A DNA stretch of 64,000 nucleotides from Candidatus Krumholzibacteriota bacterium (GCA_016932415.1 JAFGCX010000026.1:12878-76877), one strand, 5' to 3'; numbered from the stretch's first letter, positions 44,257-53,760 are shown. Notes: generated by a model not told the origin, from the letters alone. Program-made: numbers and translations.

Positions 44257-45783
44257 GTGAAAATGATATCAAGACTGGCTGTCGCCGCGGCTGTCATAAT
44301 CTATTTTGCCGTGTTTTTTAATCCAGTGGAAGCAGCTGTTCTCATCGCCACGCAAGATGATGCCCGCACCGTCGCGGAGAACTGGATTGCCGCGCTTGTA
44401 ACCGCGACAGGCGGATGGGGTGATTCACCCTCAGCGTCAGTAGGAGAGATCGAAGAGCTCACGCGAGGTAAACGCCTTCTGGGGTACTGGTGCCATGTGG
44501 AGCCTCATGGACATATCGTCGTCTCGCTGAGCAAAGCTCTCTCTCCTGTCAAGGCCGTTTCGGAAACATGGGATGGTGATCCGACTTGCGACACCGATAT
44601 CATCGATGTCATCAAGTATAAGATCGAAAAGGAACACGATTTTATAGAAGCGCGCGTCGGGCCGATAGAAACGGCTGCGGCTTCCGATATCGAAGTCTTA
44701 CTGGAGAGCAGGTGTCGCGAGGAGTGGATTCTCCTTTCCGGATCACCTGAAGAGTTCCATTCGAAACTTGCATCGAACCAGGCTATCGTAGACTACCGGG
44801 AAGGTACGGTGCTTCTTTCAACGGAATGGCACCAGGCCCATCCTTATAATCTCTACATGCCGTCAAATACCACGGACTGTACGGAAAGTTTCGATTTCAG
44901 GTGCGCGACGGGGTGCGTCTCTCTTGCTGCGGCGCAGATCATGAAGTACTGGAACTGGCCCCCGTACGGTATCGGATCACCGTATGATGATTATTACGAC
45001 TGGACCGATATACCGGATAAGTTGACACCGGATTCCCCTGAACAGGAGATCACCGCGACAGCCGAGCTTATCTCGGAAGTAGGACAGGCCTGCCAGACTA
45101 AGTACTGCAACCATGGCTGCGGCTCATCATCGCTTATTGATGACATTTACCTCGCCTACCTGTCGATCTTTCGGTTCGACATCATGGCCGTCCTGATGGA
45201 GCATATCGGTTTTACAAGCGATGCATGGTTTTCTCACATACAGAACAGTATTAACATCAACTCTCCACTGCATTATCGCATTCCGGACCATCAGATCGTG
45301 TGCGATGGTTGGCGGATCGTATCAGGCATCAATCAGTACCACATGAACTACGGTTGGGGGGGGGCGATAATCGAGGGAGAGTGCTGGGAGCCATATGCCG
45401 ATACGGGCAGCAATACATGGTTTACCATCGATCTTCTGCCGTGCAACGATCTTAGCGAGGAGATCCTCATAGCCTTTTTGCGGCCATCGGTATCTCTGAA
45501 TAATGAATTGAGCGGGACCTATTCCCCCAACGCGTCATTTCCATGGTTGTATATCAACATGGATACCAGTGGAGAAAACGCCGCGTTCATGATGGGGCAT
45601 ATGATCCAGTCACTGCCGGGAATGACGGTGGGATGTACAAGCTCGACGGGGGGGGCGATTCGGTTTTATGGAGGCGAAGAACATCATACACGAATATTCG
45701 CCAGGGGCGACTGGACAAAGGGGGTCAAGATCACAGATGGCGGGATTGCGCTTTATGGTCCGGCATCAATGATCATATATTGA
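44257..45783 (+). CDS. C10 family cysteine peptidase, tandem paralogue
   Basis: 508 residues from a GTG at 44257 (AAGGAAGGA just upstream); the ATG at 44263 is nearly as good. It is a duplicate of the preceding gene with the same order: signal peptide, prodomain (GYWCHVEPHGHIVVS), catalytic Cys in CATGCVSLAAAQIMKYW, His in DHQIVCDGW, QYHMNYGWGG and the C-terminal domain with LYGPASMIIY. Divergence through the whole length shows an old duplication. Both paralogues keep the catalytic Cys and His, so both are probably active, perhaps on different substrates. Confidence 0.9.
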   Translation: MKMISRLAVAAAVIIYFAVFFNPVEAAVLIATQDDARTVAENWIAALVTATGGWGDSPSASVGEIEELTRGKRLLGYWCHVEPHGHIVVSLSKALSPVKAVSETWDGDPTCDTDIIDVIKYKIEKEHDFIEARVGPIETAAASDIEVLLESRCREEWILLSGSPEEFHSKLASNQAIVDYREGTVLLSTEWHQAHPYNLYMPSNTTDCTESFDFRCATGCVSLAAAQIMKYWNWPPYGIGSPYDDYYDWTDIPDKLTPDSPEQEITATAELISEVGQACQTKYCNHGCGSSSLIDDIYLAYLSIFRFDIMAVLMEHIGFTSDAWFSHIQNSININSPLHYRIPDHQIVCDGWRIVSGINQYHMNYGWGGAIIEGECWEPYADTGSNTWFTIDLLPCNDLSEEILIAFLRPSVSLNNELSGTYSPNASFPWLYINMDTSGENAAFMMGHMIQSLPGMTVGCTSSTGGAIRFYGGEEHHTRIFARGDWTKGVKITDGGIALYGPASMIIY

Positions 45784-45871
45784 TTCTATGAGGGTTGTCC
45801 GGGAGCGGTTCGATGATCTGTTTCCGGGAGCCGGGCTACAATAAGTCGGGTCTTATAACAGGGGGAAAATC

Positions 45872-46354
45872 ATGACGAAGATCCTGAAACCGGCCGATAT
45901 CGTCGATATAGGTATCGAAAAGGAGAAGAAACGGCGCGATTTCTATGGCAGAGTACATGAACGTTTTTCAGGAGAAAGCGAACTGGCAGGACTCTTCGCG
46001 AAACTCCGGGACTGGGAGAACGAACATATTGAGAGATTCGAAGAGATAAGGGAGGGAGTCCGCGGAGGACAGGGCGTCGAATCGTACCCAGGAGAGATAT
46101 CAGCCTATATGCAGGCGATCGTTGAAAGCGACCTGTACTCTGACATTTCGCCTGAGAGTTTTGCAGAAAAAATTAAAACCGCGGCAGACGCGATCGAGAT
46201 GGGGATAAGATTTGAAAAGGAAGCGATAATATTCTTCAACGGACTCTCGCATTTTATCGATCACAGTTTCTTCAAAACAGTCCGAACACTCATTGAAGAA
46301 GAGCAACAGCATCTTATTATGCTGTTCGGTATGAAGAAGAAACTGGAAGAATAG
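45872..46354 (+). CDS. Ferritin-like/rubrerythrin-type diiron protein
   Basis: 160 residues, four-helix bundle. Metal ligand pattern of the ferritin-like group: Glu in IEKEKKRRDFY, E-x2-H in WENEHIERF, Glu in RFEKEAIIFF and E-x2-H in EEEQQHLIM. It lacks the rubredoxin domain of classic rubrerythrin. Likely handles peroxide or iron in the cytoplasm. The ATG at 45872 is preceded by AGGGGG. Monocistronic. Confidence 0.88.
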   Translation: MTKILKPADIVDIGIEKEKKRRDFYGRVHERFSGESELAGLFAKLRDWENEHIERFEEIREGVRGGQGVESYPGEISAYMQAIVESDLYSDISPESFAEKIKTAADAIEMGIRFEKEAIIFFNGLSHFIDHSFFKTVRTLIEEEQQHLIMLFGMKKKLEE

Positions 46355-46387
46355 GCGGGATTTTCCTTATCTCCGGGGGTTTCGATG

Positions 46388-46424
46388 GTAAACGCGCGGT
46401 ACATACGTTGCCCCGCGCGTTTAC
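46388..46424. other. 12-bp inverted repeat between convergent genes
   Basis: GTAAACGCGCGG (46388-46399) and CCGCGCGTTTAC (46413-46424) form a perfect stem with a 13-base loop and no T-run. It sits between the ferritin-like gene and mscL and probably ends or protects both transcripts. Confidence 0.6.
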
Positions 46425-46487
46425 GTCGTTTATTACTGCGCTGTCTAACGCGGGGAGCCGGTCATCTCAAACGCAGTTCTATGTTCG

Positions 46488-46931
46488 TTACGTCAGTTCC
46501 GATGTGCAGAAAGCACAGCGTTTCGCCTTGATCGGGACTGTTGAAAGGCAATGCGGACATTCCTTCGTTGAAGGGTCTGCCGGAGGAGCCTCTTTTTTAA
46601 GCCGGTTCATCTGCTTGACGATCATGAATACCGCGAAAGCGACTATGATAAAACTGATGACGGTATTTATGAAAACCCCGTAGTTGATTGTTACGGCGCC
46701 TGCCGCCTGCGCGTCGGCCAGGGATGCGTAAGGTCCCGCGACCGCGCCTGCTTTCAGCACCAGGAAGAGGTTAGCGAAATCGACATTGCCGAGAAGCATG
46801 CCTATCGGGGGCATAATCACATCAGAGACGAGTGATTTGACGATAGTTCCGAACGCCGCTCCGATAATTATACCGACAGCCATGTCGACGACATTACCCT
46901 TCATCGCGAATTCCTTGAATTCCTTGAGCAT
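46488..46931 (-). CDS. mscL: Large-conductance mechanosensitive channel MscL
   Basis: 147 residues from the ATG at 46929-46931, with AAGGAGGG seven bases upstream. The family start [20 protein letters not shown], first helix [20 protein letters not shown], second helix and cytoplasmic helix are all present. The channel opens on membrane tension to release solutes on hypo-osmotic shock. The C-terminal tail carries CPHC and CAFC, a zinc-ribbon-like pair seen in some MscL proteins; E. coli MscL lacks it. Start shifted from an in-frame ATG at 46952. Confidence 0.96.
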   Translation of the reverse strand: MLKEFKEFAMKGNVVDMAVGIIIGAAFGTIVKSLVSDVIMPPIGMLLGNVDFANLFLVLKAGAVAGPYASLADAQAAGAVTINYGVFINTVISFIIVAFAVFMIVKQMNRLKKEAPPADPSTKECPHCLSTVPIKAKRCAFCTSELT

Positions 46932-47074
46932 ATGCAGCCCTCCTTTTTTCAAGTATGCTGGAATGATGAGCCAACAGTTTGTTTTCTGTCAACTTTTATC
47001 TTGAAAAGAACCAGTGGATGTAAGATTCTATATCAAGGGTCTTTCAGGTGAAAATCGGTTTCCGGGAGATGGTT

Positions 47075-47869
47075 ATGAAACGGGCTGTTCTATCTGCAAC
47101 ATGTCTGATTTTCCTCGGCACCAGTATTCCTTCCTTAACTGCCGCGCAGTACAGCGTGGCACATGGCACAGTCACCGCCGGAGGTGGTGTAATATCGGGA
47201 TCGAACATGATCTACTGCTCGGCTGGAGACGGAGCTGCTGGAATCTCATCAGGCGACTCCGGAGTGATCAAGTCCGGATTCTGGTATCTTGCCGACATCT
47301 CTTCCGCCGTCGATGTCGCCTTTGAATTGGTATCCGGCGAGTATTCCGATCTCGCAGTCGTACTGAGGTGGAAAACCAGCGTGCCGGGAATCCTGGGATT
47401 CAACATATACAGGATGGATGAGAATGGAGAATTTCCTGTAAGGATCAATAAAGAAATCATCCCCTTCGACATTGTACGTGAATTCAGGGACGCGACGGTG
47501 CTGGCCGGTAGAAACTATATCTATACGGTTGAGGCCGTCTGTGACAAAGGAGAGTACATATCTTCCGAATTCAGGATCTTTATACCGGTCATGCCGGTAA
47601 CGCTTCTTCAGAATCGGCCCAATCCGTTCAACCCCAACACAACGATAAGGTTCTATATTCCATTTGAAGGATATGCCCGGATAGACATCTTCGATTCGCG
47701 CGGTGGCAGGGTGAAGAAGCTTTATGATAAATGGGTCTCTGCCGGACATGTAAGCGTCATCTGGAACGGTCTGAACGATAAAGACGAACCTGTCAGTTCA
47801 GGAGTATATTACTACAGGCTCACCGCCGGCAAGGAAAAGCAAACCAGGAAGATGATCATTCTCAGATAA
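47075..47869 (+). CDS. Exported protein with C-terminal FlgD/T9SS-like domain
   Basis: 264 residues from the ATG at 47075 with GGGAG six bases upstream. Signal peptide (MKRAVLSATCLIFLG...), a glycine-rich stretch GGGVISGSNM, a fibronectin-III-like middle (VLRWKTSVPGILGFNIYR), then the C-terminal domain LLQNRPNPFNPNTTIRF, YARIDIFDSRGGRV, SSGVYYYRL, KMIIL. This last domain is like the T9SS type A sorting domain/FlgD Ig domain used across FCB bacteria for export or surface attachment. The carrier part is short, so it may be a small surface protein. Confidence 0.82.
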   Translation: MKRAVLSATCLIFLGTSIPSLTAAQYSVAHGTVTAGGGVISGSNMIYCSAGDGAAGISSGDSGVIKSGFWYLADISSAVDVAFELVSGEYSDLAVVLRWKTSVPGILGFNIYRMDENGEFPVRINKEIIPFDIVREFRDATVLAGRNYIYTVEAVCDKGEYISSEFRIFIPVMPVTLLQNRPNPFNPNTTIRFYIPFEGYARIDIFDSRGGRVKKLYDKWVSAGHVSVIWNGLNDKDEPVSSGVYYYRLTAGKEKQTRKMIILR

Positions 47870-47978
47870 TTTGTCATACAGGGTTTCACGATCAGATACT
47901 CTGGAGTCTTTTCTTCCGCTGTTCTGACCAATCCCCCCGGAGGCCACCTGAAAACCTTATGCCTTGAAAGTATTATTC

Positions 47979-47987
47979 TGATATAAT
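47979..47987 (+). promoter_or_regulatory. Extended -10 promoter for the glutamate-chemistry operon
   Basis: TGATATAAT (47979-47987) fits the extended -10 form TG-N-TATAAT; no convincing -35 exists at the right distance. The ATG at 48023 lies about 35 bases downstream. Confidence 0.5.
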
Positions 47988-48022
47988 CGCGGTCGATATC
48001 CGGCAGGGAGGAGTGATCGGGC

Positions 48023-49138
48023 ATGGAAGCGGATGACACAGGAAAGAAAAAGGAAAATGACGGAAGTCAGGTCCTTGACCTTATTGACGGCGCTACGGGC
48101 GCTATCTCAGATTTTGAAAGGGAAGTGGAAAAGCAGAGGCTTATCGCGGCTGATCCGTCCTATTCGACCGAAGAACGCCTGGAAGCTTACGAGGATATTT
48201 TCGACTCCGAGGTGGGAGACACTTCTTTTGTCCGCGCGCGTAATACCGAAAAGGAAGTGGGACTCAGGCAGATATTCTTCAAATACGAGGGAGGCAATCC
48301 GAGCGGCACCCAGAAAGACCGTATCGCTTTTGCTCAATCGATGGACGCTCTGCGCAGGGGATTCGATTCGATTACAGTCGCCACTTGCGGAAACTATGGA
48401 GTGGCCCTCTCCCTGGCAGCATCGCTTGCAGGACTTCGCTGCGTCGTTTTTATCCCGAAAGATTATCATACTTCCCGGGTCAGGGAGATGACCGATCTTG
48501 GAGCCGAAGTGCGGCGTGAAGGAGAGGATTACGAAAGATGCGTCGATATATCGAGGCGGTTCGCTAAAAAGAAAGAATCATACGATGCGAACCCGGGTGG
48601 GGATAACACGCAGACGCAGCTGAGATCTTATGGAACGATCGCCCATGAGATCTTTGACGAACTCAGGGACGCGCCGTATGCTCTTGCCGCCCCCGTCTCC
48701 AATGGTACGACTCTCACAGGGATCTACAGGGGTTTTCTGAGTCTGTACCGCAGGGGAAAGACCTCAAGGATGCCGCGGATCATTGCCGGTTCTTCGTGGG
48801 GGAAAAATCCGATCGTCCAGGCATGGCTTAAGAACCTCCCCTCCTGCCAGGATCTTGAACCGTCGAAGATACACGAGACCAAGACTAATGAGCCACTTAT
48901 CAACTGGCGCTCGATTGACGGAGATATAGCTCTGGATGCGATTCGCAGGACCGGTGGTTGGGCCGGGGACGCCTCCGATAGAGAGATGGCCCAATTCTCG
49001 CGGCTGATAAGGGAAAAGGAGGGTCTGCAAGTCCTTCCCGCATCGACTGCCGGGCTTATCGCGCTGATAGACCGCCACAAGAAGGATCCTCTGCCCAATG
49101 ACAGATATGTAGTAGTCCTGACCGGGAGAAAGATATGA
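48023..49138 (+). CDS. Threonine-synthase-like PLP-dependent enzyme (fold type II)
   Basis: 371 residues, ATG at 48023 after GGAGGAG. The PLP-binding lysine is probably Lys98 in GGNPSGTQKDRIAF; VATCGNYGVALSLAA and the glycine-rich SNGTTLTGIYRGF bind the cofactor phosphate. The overall motifs (KYEGGNPSGTQKDR) are those of threonine synthase and its relatives that act on amino acids or O-phospho-amino acids. The C-terminus has VLPASTAGLIAL. No homoserine kinase or dehydrogenase is nearby, and the gene overlaps the DUF1611 gene by four bases, so it probably works with glutamate-related partners rather than in threonine synthesis (inference). Confidence 0.85.
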   Translation: MEADDTGKKKENDGSQVLDLIDGATGAISDFEREVEKQRLIAADPSYSTEERLEAYEDIFDSEVGDTSFVRARNTEKEVGLRQIFFKYEGGNPSGTQKDRIAFAQSMDALRRGFDSITVATCGNYGVALSLAASLAGLRCVVFIPKDYHTSRVREMTDLGAEVRREGEDYERCVDISRRFAKKKESYDANPGGDNTQTQLRSYGTIAHEIFDELRDAPYALAAPVSNGTTLTGIYRGFLSLYRRGKTSRMPRIIAGSSWGKNPIVQAWLKNLPSCQDLEPSKIHETKTNEPLINWRSIDGDIALDAIRRTGGWAGDASDREMAQFSRLIREKEGLQVLPASTAGLIALIDRHKKDPLPNDRYVVVLTGRKI

Positions 49139-50220
49139 ACGATCCTTTGGAAGCTAATGCCATAGTGTATTGCGAGGGGGCTTTCAACACGCCAAACGGA
49201 AAGACGGCGCACGGGCTGGTCCGTTTTACAAGGAGATACAGAGTCCTCTCAGTTATCGATTCGAAATACGCTGGGATGGATTCAGGTACTGTCCTCGACG
49301 GAAAAGAGAATGGTATACCTCTTTTCGAAAGCCTCTCCTCCGCGGCGCGGGTTGCCAAAGAGGCGGGAAGCCCCGCGGACCGGATGGTCATAGGGATTGC
49401 GCCGGACGGTGGGAGACTGAGCATGGGGGCGAGAAATGATATCAAGACCGCAATCTCAATGGGATTGAACATCGATTGCGGCCTGCATGATTTTCTCGGC
49501 GATGATACGGAAATATCATCCCTGGCAAAGAAATACGGTGTAAGGATTCGTGATGTCCGAAAGACTCCCCCGAGAAGCGAACTCCATTTCTTCAGCGGAA
49601 AGATCGAGGAAGTATCAGCTTTGAAGGTAGCCGTACTCGGCACGGATTCAGCGGTCGGCAAAAGGACGACGGCATGGATCCTGATCGACGCGCTTGAAAA
49701 AAAAGGGATGGGGGCGGAGATGGTCGGGACGGGCCAGACCGCCTGGATGCAGGGCGCCCGATATTCGATACTGCTTGATTCCCTGATCAACGATTTCGTC
49801 TCCGGCGAGATTGAGCATGCAGTCTGGAGCGCGTGGAAAGAACGCTCGCCGGATGTCATAGTGATCGAAGGACAGGGAAGTCTTATGAATCCGGCCTACC
49901 CGGGAGGATTCGAGATACTTGCCGCCGGCAGGCCCGACATGGTAATACTCCAGCACGCGCCGGCCAGAATCGAGTACGACGGTTTTCCGGGGTATCCGAT
50001 ACAACCCCTGACGCGCCAGATACAGGCCATTGAAATCGTTTCTGACAGGAAAGTCGTGGCGGTCACGGTCAATCACGAGGGAATGGAGATGGAGGATGTA
50101 CCGGTTGCCTGTGAGAAGATCACTGCCGAGACGGGACTTCCCGCTTTCGATGTGCTTCTCGATGGCGGTGGCCGGCTTGCATCGGAGATCATGGGAAAAG
50201 CCGGTCTTTATAAGAAATAA
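49135..50220 (+). CDS. DUF1611 (DgcN-like) protein, P-loop
   Basis: 361 residues. An N-terminal Rossmann-like domain (about 1-155; IGIAPDGGRLSMGARNDI, GLHDFLGDD) is followed by a P-loop domain with GTDSAVGKRT (169-178, Lys176), GTGQTAWMQGARY, VIVIEGQGSLMNPAYPGG and VNHEG. This matches DUF1611; one studied member, DgcN, is described as a D-glutamate N-acetyltransferase that works with the racemase DgcA. An enolase-superfamily epimerase like DgcA is encoded two genes downstream, which supports a related role here. Overlap ATGA with the gene upstream indicates coupling. Confidence 0.85.
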   Translation: MNDPLEANAIVYCEGAFNTPNGKTAHGLVRFTRRYRVLSVIDSKYAGMDSGTVLDGKENGIPLFESLSSAARVAKEAGSPADRMVIGIAPDGGRLSMGARNDIKTAISMGLNIDCGLHDFLGDDTEISSLAKKYGVRIRDVRKTPPRSELHFFSGKIEEVSALKVAVLGTDSAVGKRTTAWILIDALEKKGMGAEMVGTGQTAWMQGARYSILLDSLINDFVSGEIEHAVWSAWKERSPDVIVIEGQGSLMNPAYPGGFEILAAGRPDMVILQHAPARIEYDGFPGYPIQPLTRQIQAIEIVSDRKVVAVTVNHEGMEMEDVPVACEKITAETGLPAFDVLLDGGGRLASEIMGKAGLYKK

Positions 50221-50270
50221 TAACTTGTTCCGCCGGCATGGGGCGGCGGGGAAAGACAAGGTGAACGGCG

Positions 50271-52646
50271 ATGGACGCCGGAAATAAAAAAGTCAACGAA
50301 CCTGAAAGTATCAACGATATCTTCAGAACAATTCGCGCCTTCGACACTCTCGAAGTCGGACCTGTCAGGATCGAGAAGAGGCGACTCGTCGCTCCCTATA
50401 CGGTATCGAATGGTAAGATCAGCGAATCTGTAGACCTCATCTACAGATACGAGGAAGATGTGTTTGACCCCGATGATGCCGCTTCCATCAATCTCGCTTC
50501 GATGATGGCGGCCCAGATCGCTCTGAATTACGGTCTTTTCTGCGGAAAGATCATTTTAAGGGGGCCTTTTGATGACGCCGATCGAAGGTTTATTATCGAT
50601 ATGGCGAAGAATACCGCTAGAGAGATATTTGTCATCAAGCTTCTCAATCCCAATCCTTTCCTCACCGGCAAGTCAGCCGGGCTTTCTCCGGTAAAGGCGA
50701 AGGATTACGTCCAGGCGGCGATAGAGTTTCCGGACCCGCCATTCAAAAGCCGCGATGGCCTTCGTTTTACCGCGTCCGACAGGAACAGCTGCGCCATATT
50801 GTCGAGCGGAGGGAAGGACAGCCTTCTCACGTATGGAATGCTCAACGAGACCGGAAAATCGGTTCACCCGGTCTTCGTGAATGAATCGGGCCGGCACTGG
50901 TTCACCGCTCTTAATTCATACAGATATTTCAAGGACAACGTGCCGAACACAAGCCGCGTCTGGGTCAACTCGGACAGGGTCTTCGCATGGTTTCTCCGCA
51001 GGATACCTTTCGTGCGTCAGGATTTCGCCAATCTGCGCGCCGATCAATATCCACTTCGCCTGTGGACGGTAGCCGTCTTCGTTTTTGGCGCGCTCCCCGT
51101 AGCTCTCAGGCGGGGTCTGGGGAGACTCTGTCTTGGAGATGAATATGACTCTACCCAGCGCTCTTCTTTTCAGGGGATCACGCACTATAATGGATATTTT
51201 GATCAGAGCAGGCATTTTGACAACTATTTTTCGAGGTATTATCTGAGAAAAGGCTGGGGTCTAAGCCAGTTCTCGATTCTCAGGCCACTGTCCGAGATGC
51301 TCATCGAGAAGATCCTCGTCGAAAGGTATCCGGACCTTCAGACTCACCAGGTTTCCTGCCATGCCACGCATGTCGAGAAAGGGCGGGTCTTTCCCTGTGG
51401 CAAATGCGAGAAATGCAGGAGGATAGTGGGGATGCTCAAGGTCATAGGCGCTGATCCGGCAAGATGCGGGTATACACCGCGGCAACAGGAAGATTGCCTC
51501 GCGGCAATAGCGGCAAAGGGAGTCCACCAGGAATCCGGTGGCGCTGATAACCTTTACCTGTCACTCAGTGAGAAGGGATTGATAGTTCTCCCCCCTGAAA
51601 GGCGAAAGAGCCTCGTTTACCATCCCGAGATAATGAAGATGCGTTTCGATCCCAGGCGGTCCGTGCTCGAGGAGATACCTGTGGATATGAGAAAGCCTCT
51701 TCTGAAAATTATGATGGAGCACGCTGACGGAGCTCTGCGGCTTGAAGACCGTAAGTGGGTCGATTACGATCCTTTCGCGTCGTCATCGATAGGCAAGCCA
51801 TATCCTTTCGAACCTGAACTTGTCGGGTCACCTGGCAGCGGCCGGGTCGAGGCGCCGACAGGTCCGCGGTCCTGGATGTGGAGCGATCTGACCTGGCCGG
51901 AGATGGAGAAACGGCTCTCGGAAGTGGATGTGGCTATTCTACCGGTCGGATCTATCGAACAGCACGGTCCCCATCTTCCGCTCGATACGGACGCTTTCGA
52001 TGCCGACTATCTCGCTCAGAGGATCGCCGAAGCGTGCAGCAGCCCGAAACCGCTCGTGCTCCCCGGGATATCATACGGAGTATCTTATGAACATACGGAT
52101 TTCAAGGGGACGCTGGGGATATCCAACAACACCCTTTCGAGACTGATCTATGATATAGGCATCAGCGCCGCCAAGAACGGGATCAACAAGCTTGTCATCG
52201 TGAACGGACACGGGGGCAACATGCCGGCGCTAAACTATGCCGCCCAGATGATAACGCGCGATACGAAGATATTCGTCTGTGTCGACACGGGCGAGACGAG
52301 CGACGTCGATATTTACAGGCTGGCCGAGACGAGCGAGGATATCCACGCGGGAGAGATCGAGACGAGCACAAGCCTCGCGATCCGCCCCCACCTGGTGAAG
52401 ATGGACAAGGCGAAGAAGAATATCCCCCGTTTTTCAAGCCGGTATCTCTTTTTCTCCTCCAAGAGGAACGTTCCATGGTATGTGCATACGAAAAGGATAT
52501 CAAAGGACGGCGTGATCGGCGATCCGACGAAAGCCTCCGCGGAAAAAGGCGAACAGATGTGGCGGGCGATGATCTCCCACCTGGTGTCGCTGGTCGAAGA
52601 CCTCAAGAGTATGACGCTGGACGAGATTTACCAGCGCCGGTATTGA
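50271..52646 (+). CDS. Fusion: ATP-pyrophosphatase (MurL-like layout) + creatininase amidohydrolase
   Basis: 791 residues, ATG at 50271 with AAGGTGA upstream. Residues about 170-400 are an ATP-pyrophosphatase domain: SSGGKDSLL (SGGKDS at 179-184), FSILRPLSEMLI and a cysteine cluster C376-x2-C379-x2-C382 (PCGKCEKCRRI). N-terminal domain (about 1-165) of unknown fold. By memory the order of motifs is like MurL, the ATP-dependent epimerase that inverts Glu in UDP-MurNAc-L-Ala-L-Glu, but this is not proven. Residues about 545-790 are creatininase-like: LPVGSIEQHGPHLPLDTDAF with metal ligands near Glu563 and His565, VNGHGGNMPAL and HAGEIETS. A two-enzyme polypeptide for adenylation-type and amide chemistry. 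Confidence 0.82.
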   Translation: MDAGNKKVNEPESINDIFRTIRAFDTLEVGPVRIEKRRLVAPYTVSNGKISESVDLIYRYEEDVFDPDDAASINLASMMAAQIALNYGLFCGKIILRGPFDDADRRFIIDMAKNTAREIFVIKLLNPNPFLTGKSAGLSPVKAKDYVQAAIEFPDPPFKSRDGLRFTASDRNSCAILSSGGKDSLLTYGMLNETGKSVHPVFVNESGRHWFTALNSYRYFKDNVPNTSRVWVNSDRVFAWFLRRIPFVRQDFANLRADQYPLRLWTVAVFVFGALPVALRRGLGRLCLGDEYDSTQRSSFQGITHYNGYFDQSRHFDNYFSRYYLRKGWGLSQFSILRPLSEMLIEKILVERYPDLQTHQVSCHATHVEKGRVFPCGKCEKCRRIVGMLKVIGADPARCGYTPRQQEDCLAAIAAKGVHQESGGADNLYLSLSEKGLIVLPPERRKSLVYHPEIMKMRFDPRRSVLEEIPVDMRKPLLKIMMEHADGALRLEDRKWVDYDPFASSSIGKPYPFEPELVGSPGSGRVEAPTGPRSWMWSDLTWPEMEKRLSEVDVAILPVGSIEQHGPHLPLDTDAFDADYLAQRIAEACSSPKPLVLPGISYGVSYEHTDFKGTLGISNNTLSRLIYDIGISAAKNGINKLVIVNGHGGNMPALNYAAQMITRDTKIFVCVDTGETSDVDIYRLAETSEDIHAGEIETSTSLAIRPHLVKMDKAKKNIPRFSSRYLFFSSKRNVPWYVHTKRISKDGVIGDPTKASAEKGEQMWRAMISHLVSLVEDLKSMTLDEIYQRRY

Positions 52647-52658
52647 AAGGACCTCATC

Positions 52659-53729
52659 ATGAGGATCACAAGGGTCGATTACTGGCGCTGCAGGATGCGT
52701 CTCGCTGTTCCATACAAGATAGCATACGAGACGATCGACTTCACCGAGAACGTATTCCTCAGAGTTGAGACAGGTGAGGGAATCACAGGATACGGATGCG
52801 CCGCTCCCGATCTGGAGGTGACGGGAGAAACGCCTGAAAGCGTCGAGGCGGCTGTGTCAGGCGTCATTGAACCGGCACTGGTCGGGTCAGATCCACTGAG
52901 AACAGCGTTGCAACTCTCCAAACTTTCGAAACTGTTGAAAGAGAATCCCTCCGCGGTGGCGATGGCCGATATGGCGCTTTATGACATCCTTGGGAAAAAG
53001 GCCGGACTTCCGGTATACAAGCTGCTCGGTGGTTTCAGGGACCGGATACGCACATCGATAACGATAGGTATCCTGCCGGTGGAGGAGACGGTGGAAAGCG
53101 CCGCCAGATCCGTATCGGAAGGATTCCGGGCGATAAAGCTCAAAGGCGGACTCGATGTGGAAAATGACATCGAAAGAGTCATCAAGGTAAGAGAGACCGT
53201 CGGGGAGAGAGTGCAGCTGAGATTCGACGCGAACCAGGGGTATACCTTCGAGGAATCGCTGAGATTCGTCGAGGGGACAAGGCCCGCTGGTCTCGAACTG
53301 ATCGAACAGCCGACAAGACGCGACGAACCGGGATTGCTCGGGCGCGTCACAAAAAAGGTGTCGATACCGATAATGGCTGATGAAAGTATAATGAGTCTGG
53401 TAGACGTGTTCAAACTGGCGAGGAAAGACCTGATCGATATGGTAAACGTCAAACTGATGAAGGTGGGAGGGATCTTCCAGGCGCTGCACATCAATTCTGT
53501 CGCGCACGCTGCCGGCCTGGAAGTGATGGCAGGGTGCATGGACGAATCGGCACTCGGGATAGCGGCAGGTCTACACTTCGCCCTTGCAAGGCCGAATGTC
53601 GAATATGCCGATCTCGATGGCCATCTTGACCTGATAGATGATCCGGCGGCGGGATCGGTTATCCTCAAGGAGGGTACGCTCTATCCAGTGGACAGTCCCG
53701 GCCTGGGATGCGTCATAAAAGAGATGTGA
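52659..53729 (+). CDS. Dipeptide epimerase / N-acyl-glutamate racemase-like (enolase superfamily)
   Basis: 356 residues, ATG at 52659 with GAAAGGA upstream. Muconate-lactonising subgroup: K-x-K motif in AIKLKGGLD, metal ligands in FDANQGYT, IEQPTRRD and MADESIMS, and the second catalytic lysine in VNVKLMKVGG. All catalytic residues are present, so it should racemise or epimerise next to a carboxyl group. Relatives include L-Ala-D/L-Glu epimerase (YkfB, YcjG) and DgcA, the N-acetyl-D-glutamate racemase. Co-occurrence with a DUF1611 (DgcN-like) gene favours the latter, while the NlpC/P60-like gene following it favours muropeptide recycling. Confidence 0.9.
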   Translation: MRITRVDYWRCRMRLAVPYKIAYETIDFTENVFLRVETGEGITGYGCAAPDLEVTGETPESVEAAVSGVIEPALVGSDPLRTALQLSKLSKLLKENPSAVAMADMALYDILGKKAGLPVYKLLGGFRDRIRTSITIGILPVEETVESAARSVSEGFRAIKLKGGLDVENDIERVIKVRETVGERVQLRFDANQGYTFEESLRFVEGTRPAGLELIEQPTRRDEPGLLGRVTKKVSIPIMADESIMSLVDVFKLARKDLIDMVNVKLMKVGGIFQALHINSVAHAAGLEVMAGCMDESALGIAAGLHFALARPNVEYADLDGHLDLIDDPAAGSVILKEGTLYPVDSPGLGCVIKEM

Positions 53730-53760
53730 TCGGGATCCGGCATCGGCTGGTGGAGGGTTT

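Noticed and set aside
47964-47987. TTGAAA as -35 for the promoter at 47982
   Set aside because: Spacer of 12 bases is too short; the extended -10 form is the better explanation.
48023-49138. Calling the PLP enzyme a true threonine synthase (thrC)
   Set aside because: No threonine-pathway neighbour, and the operon context points elsewhere; only the fold and PLP motif are supported.
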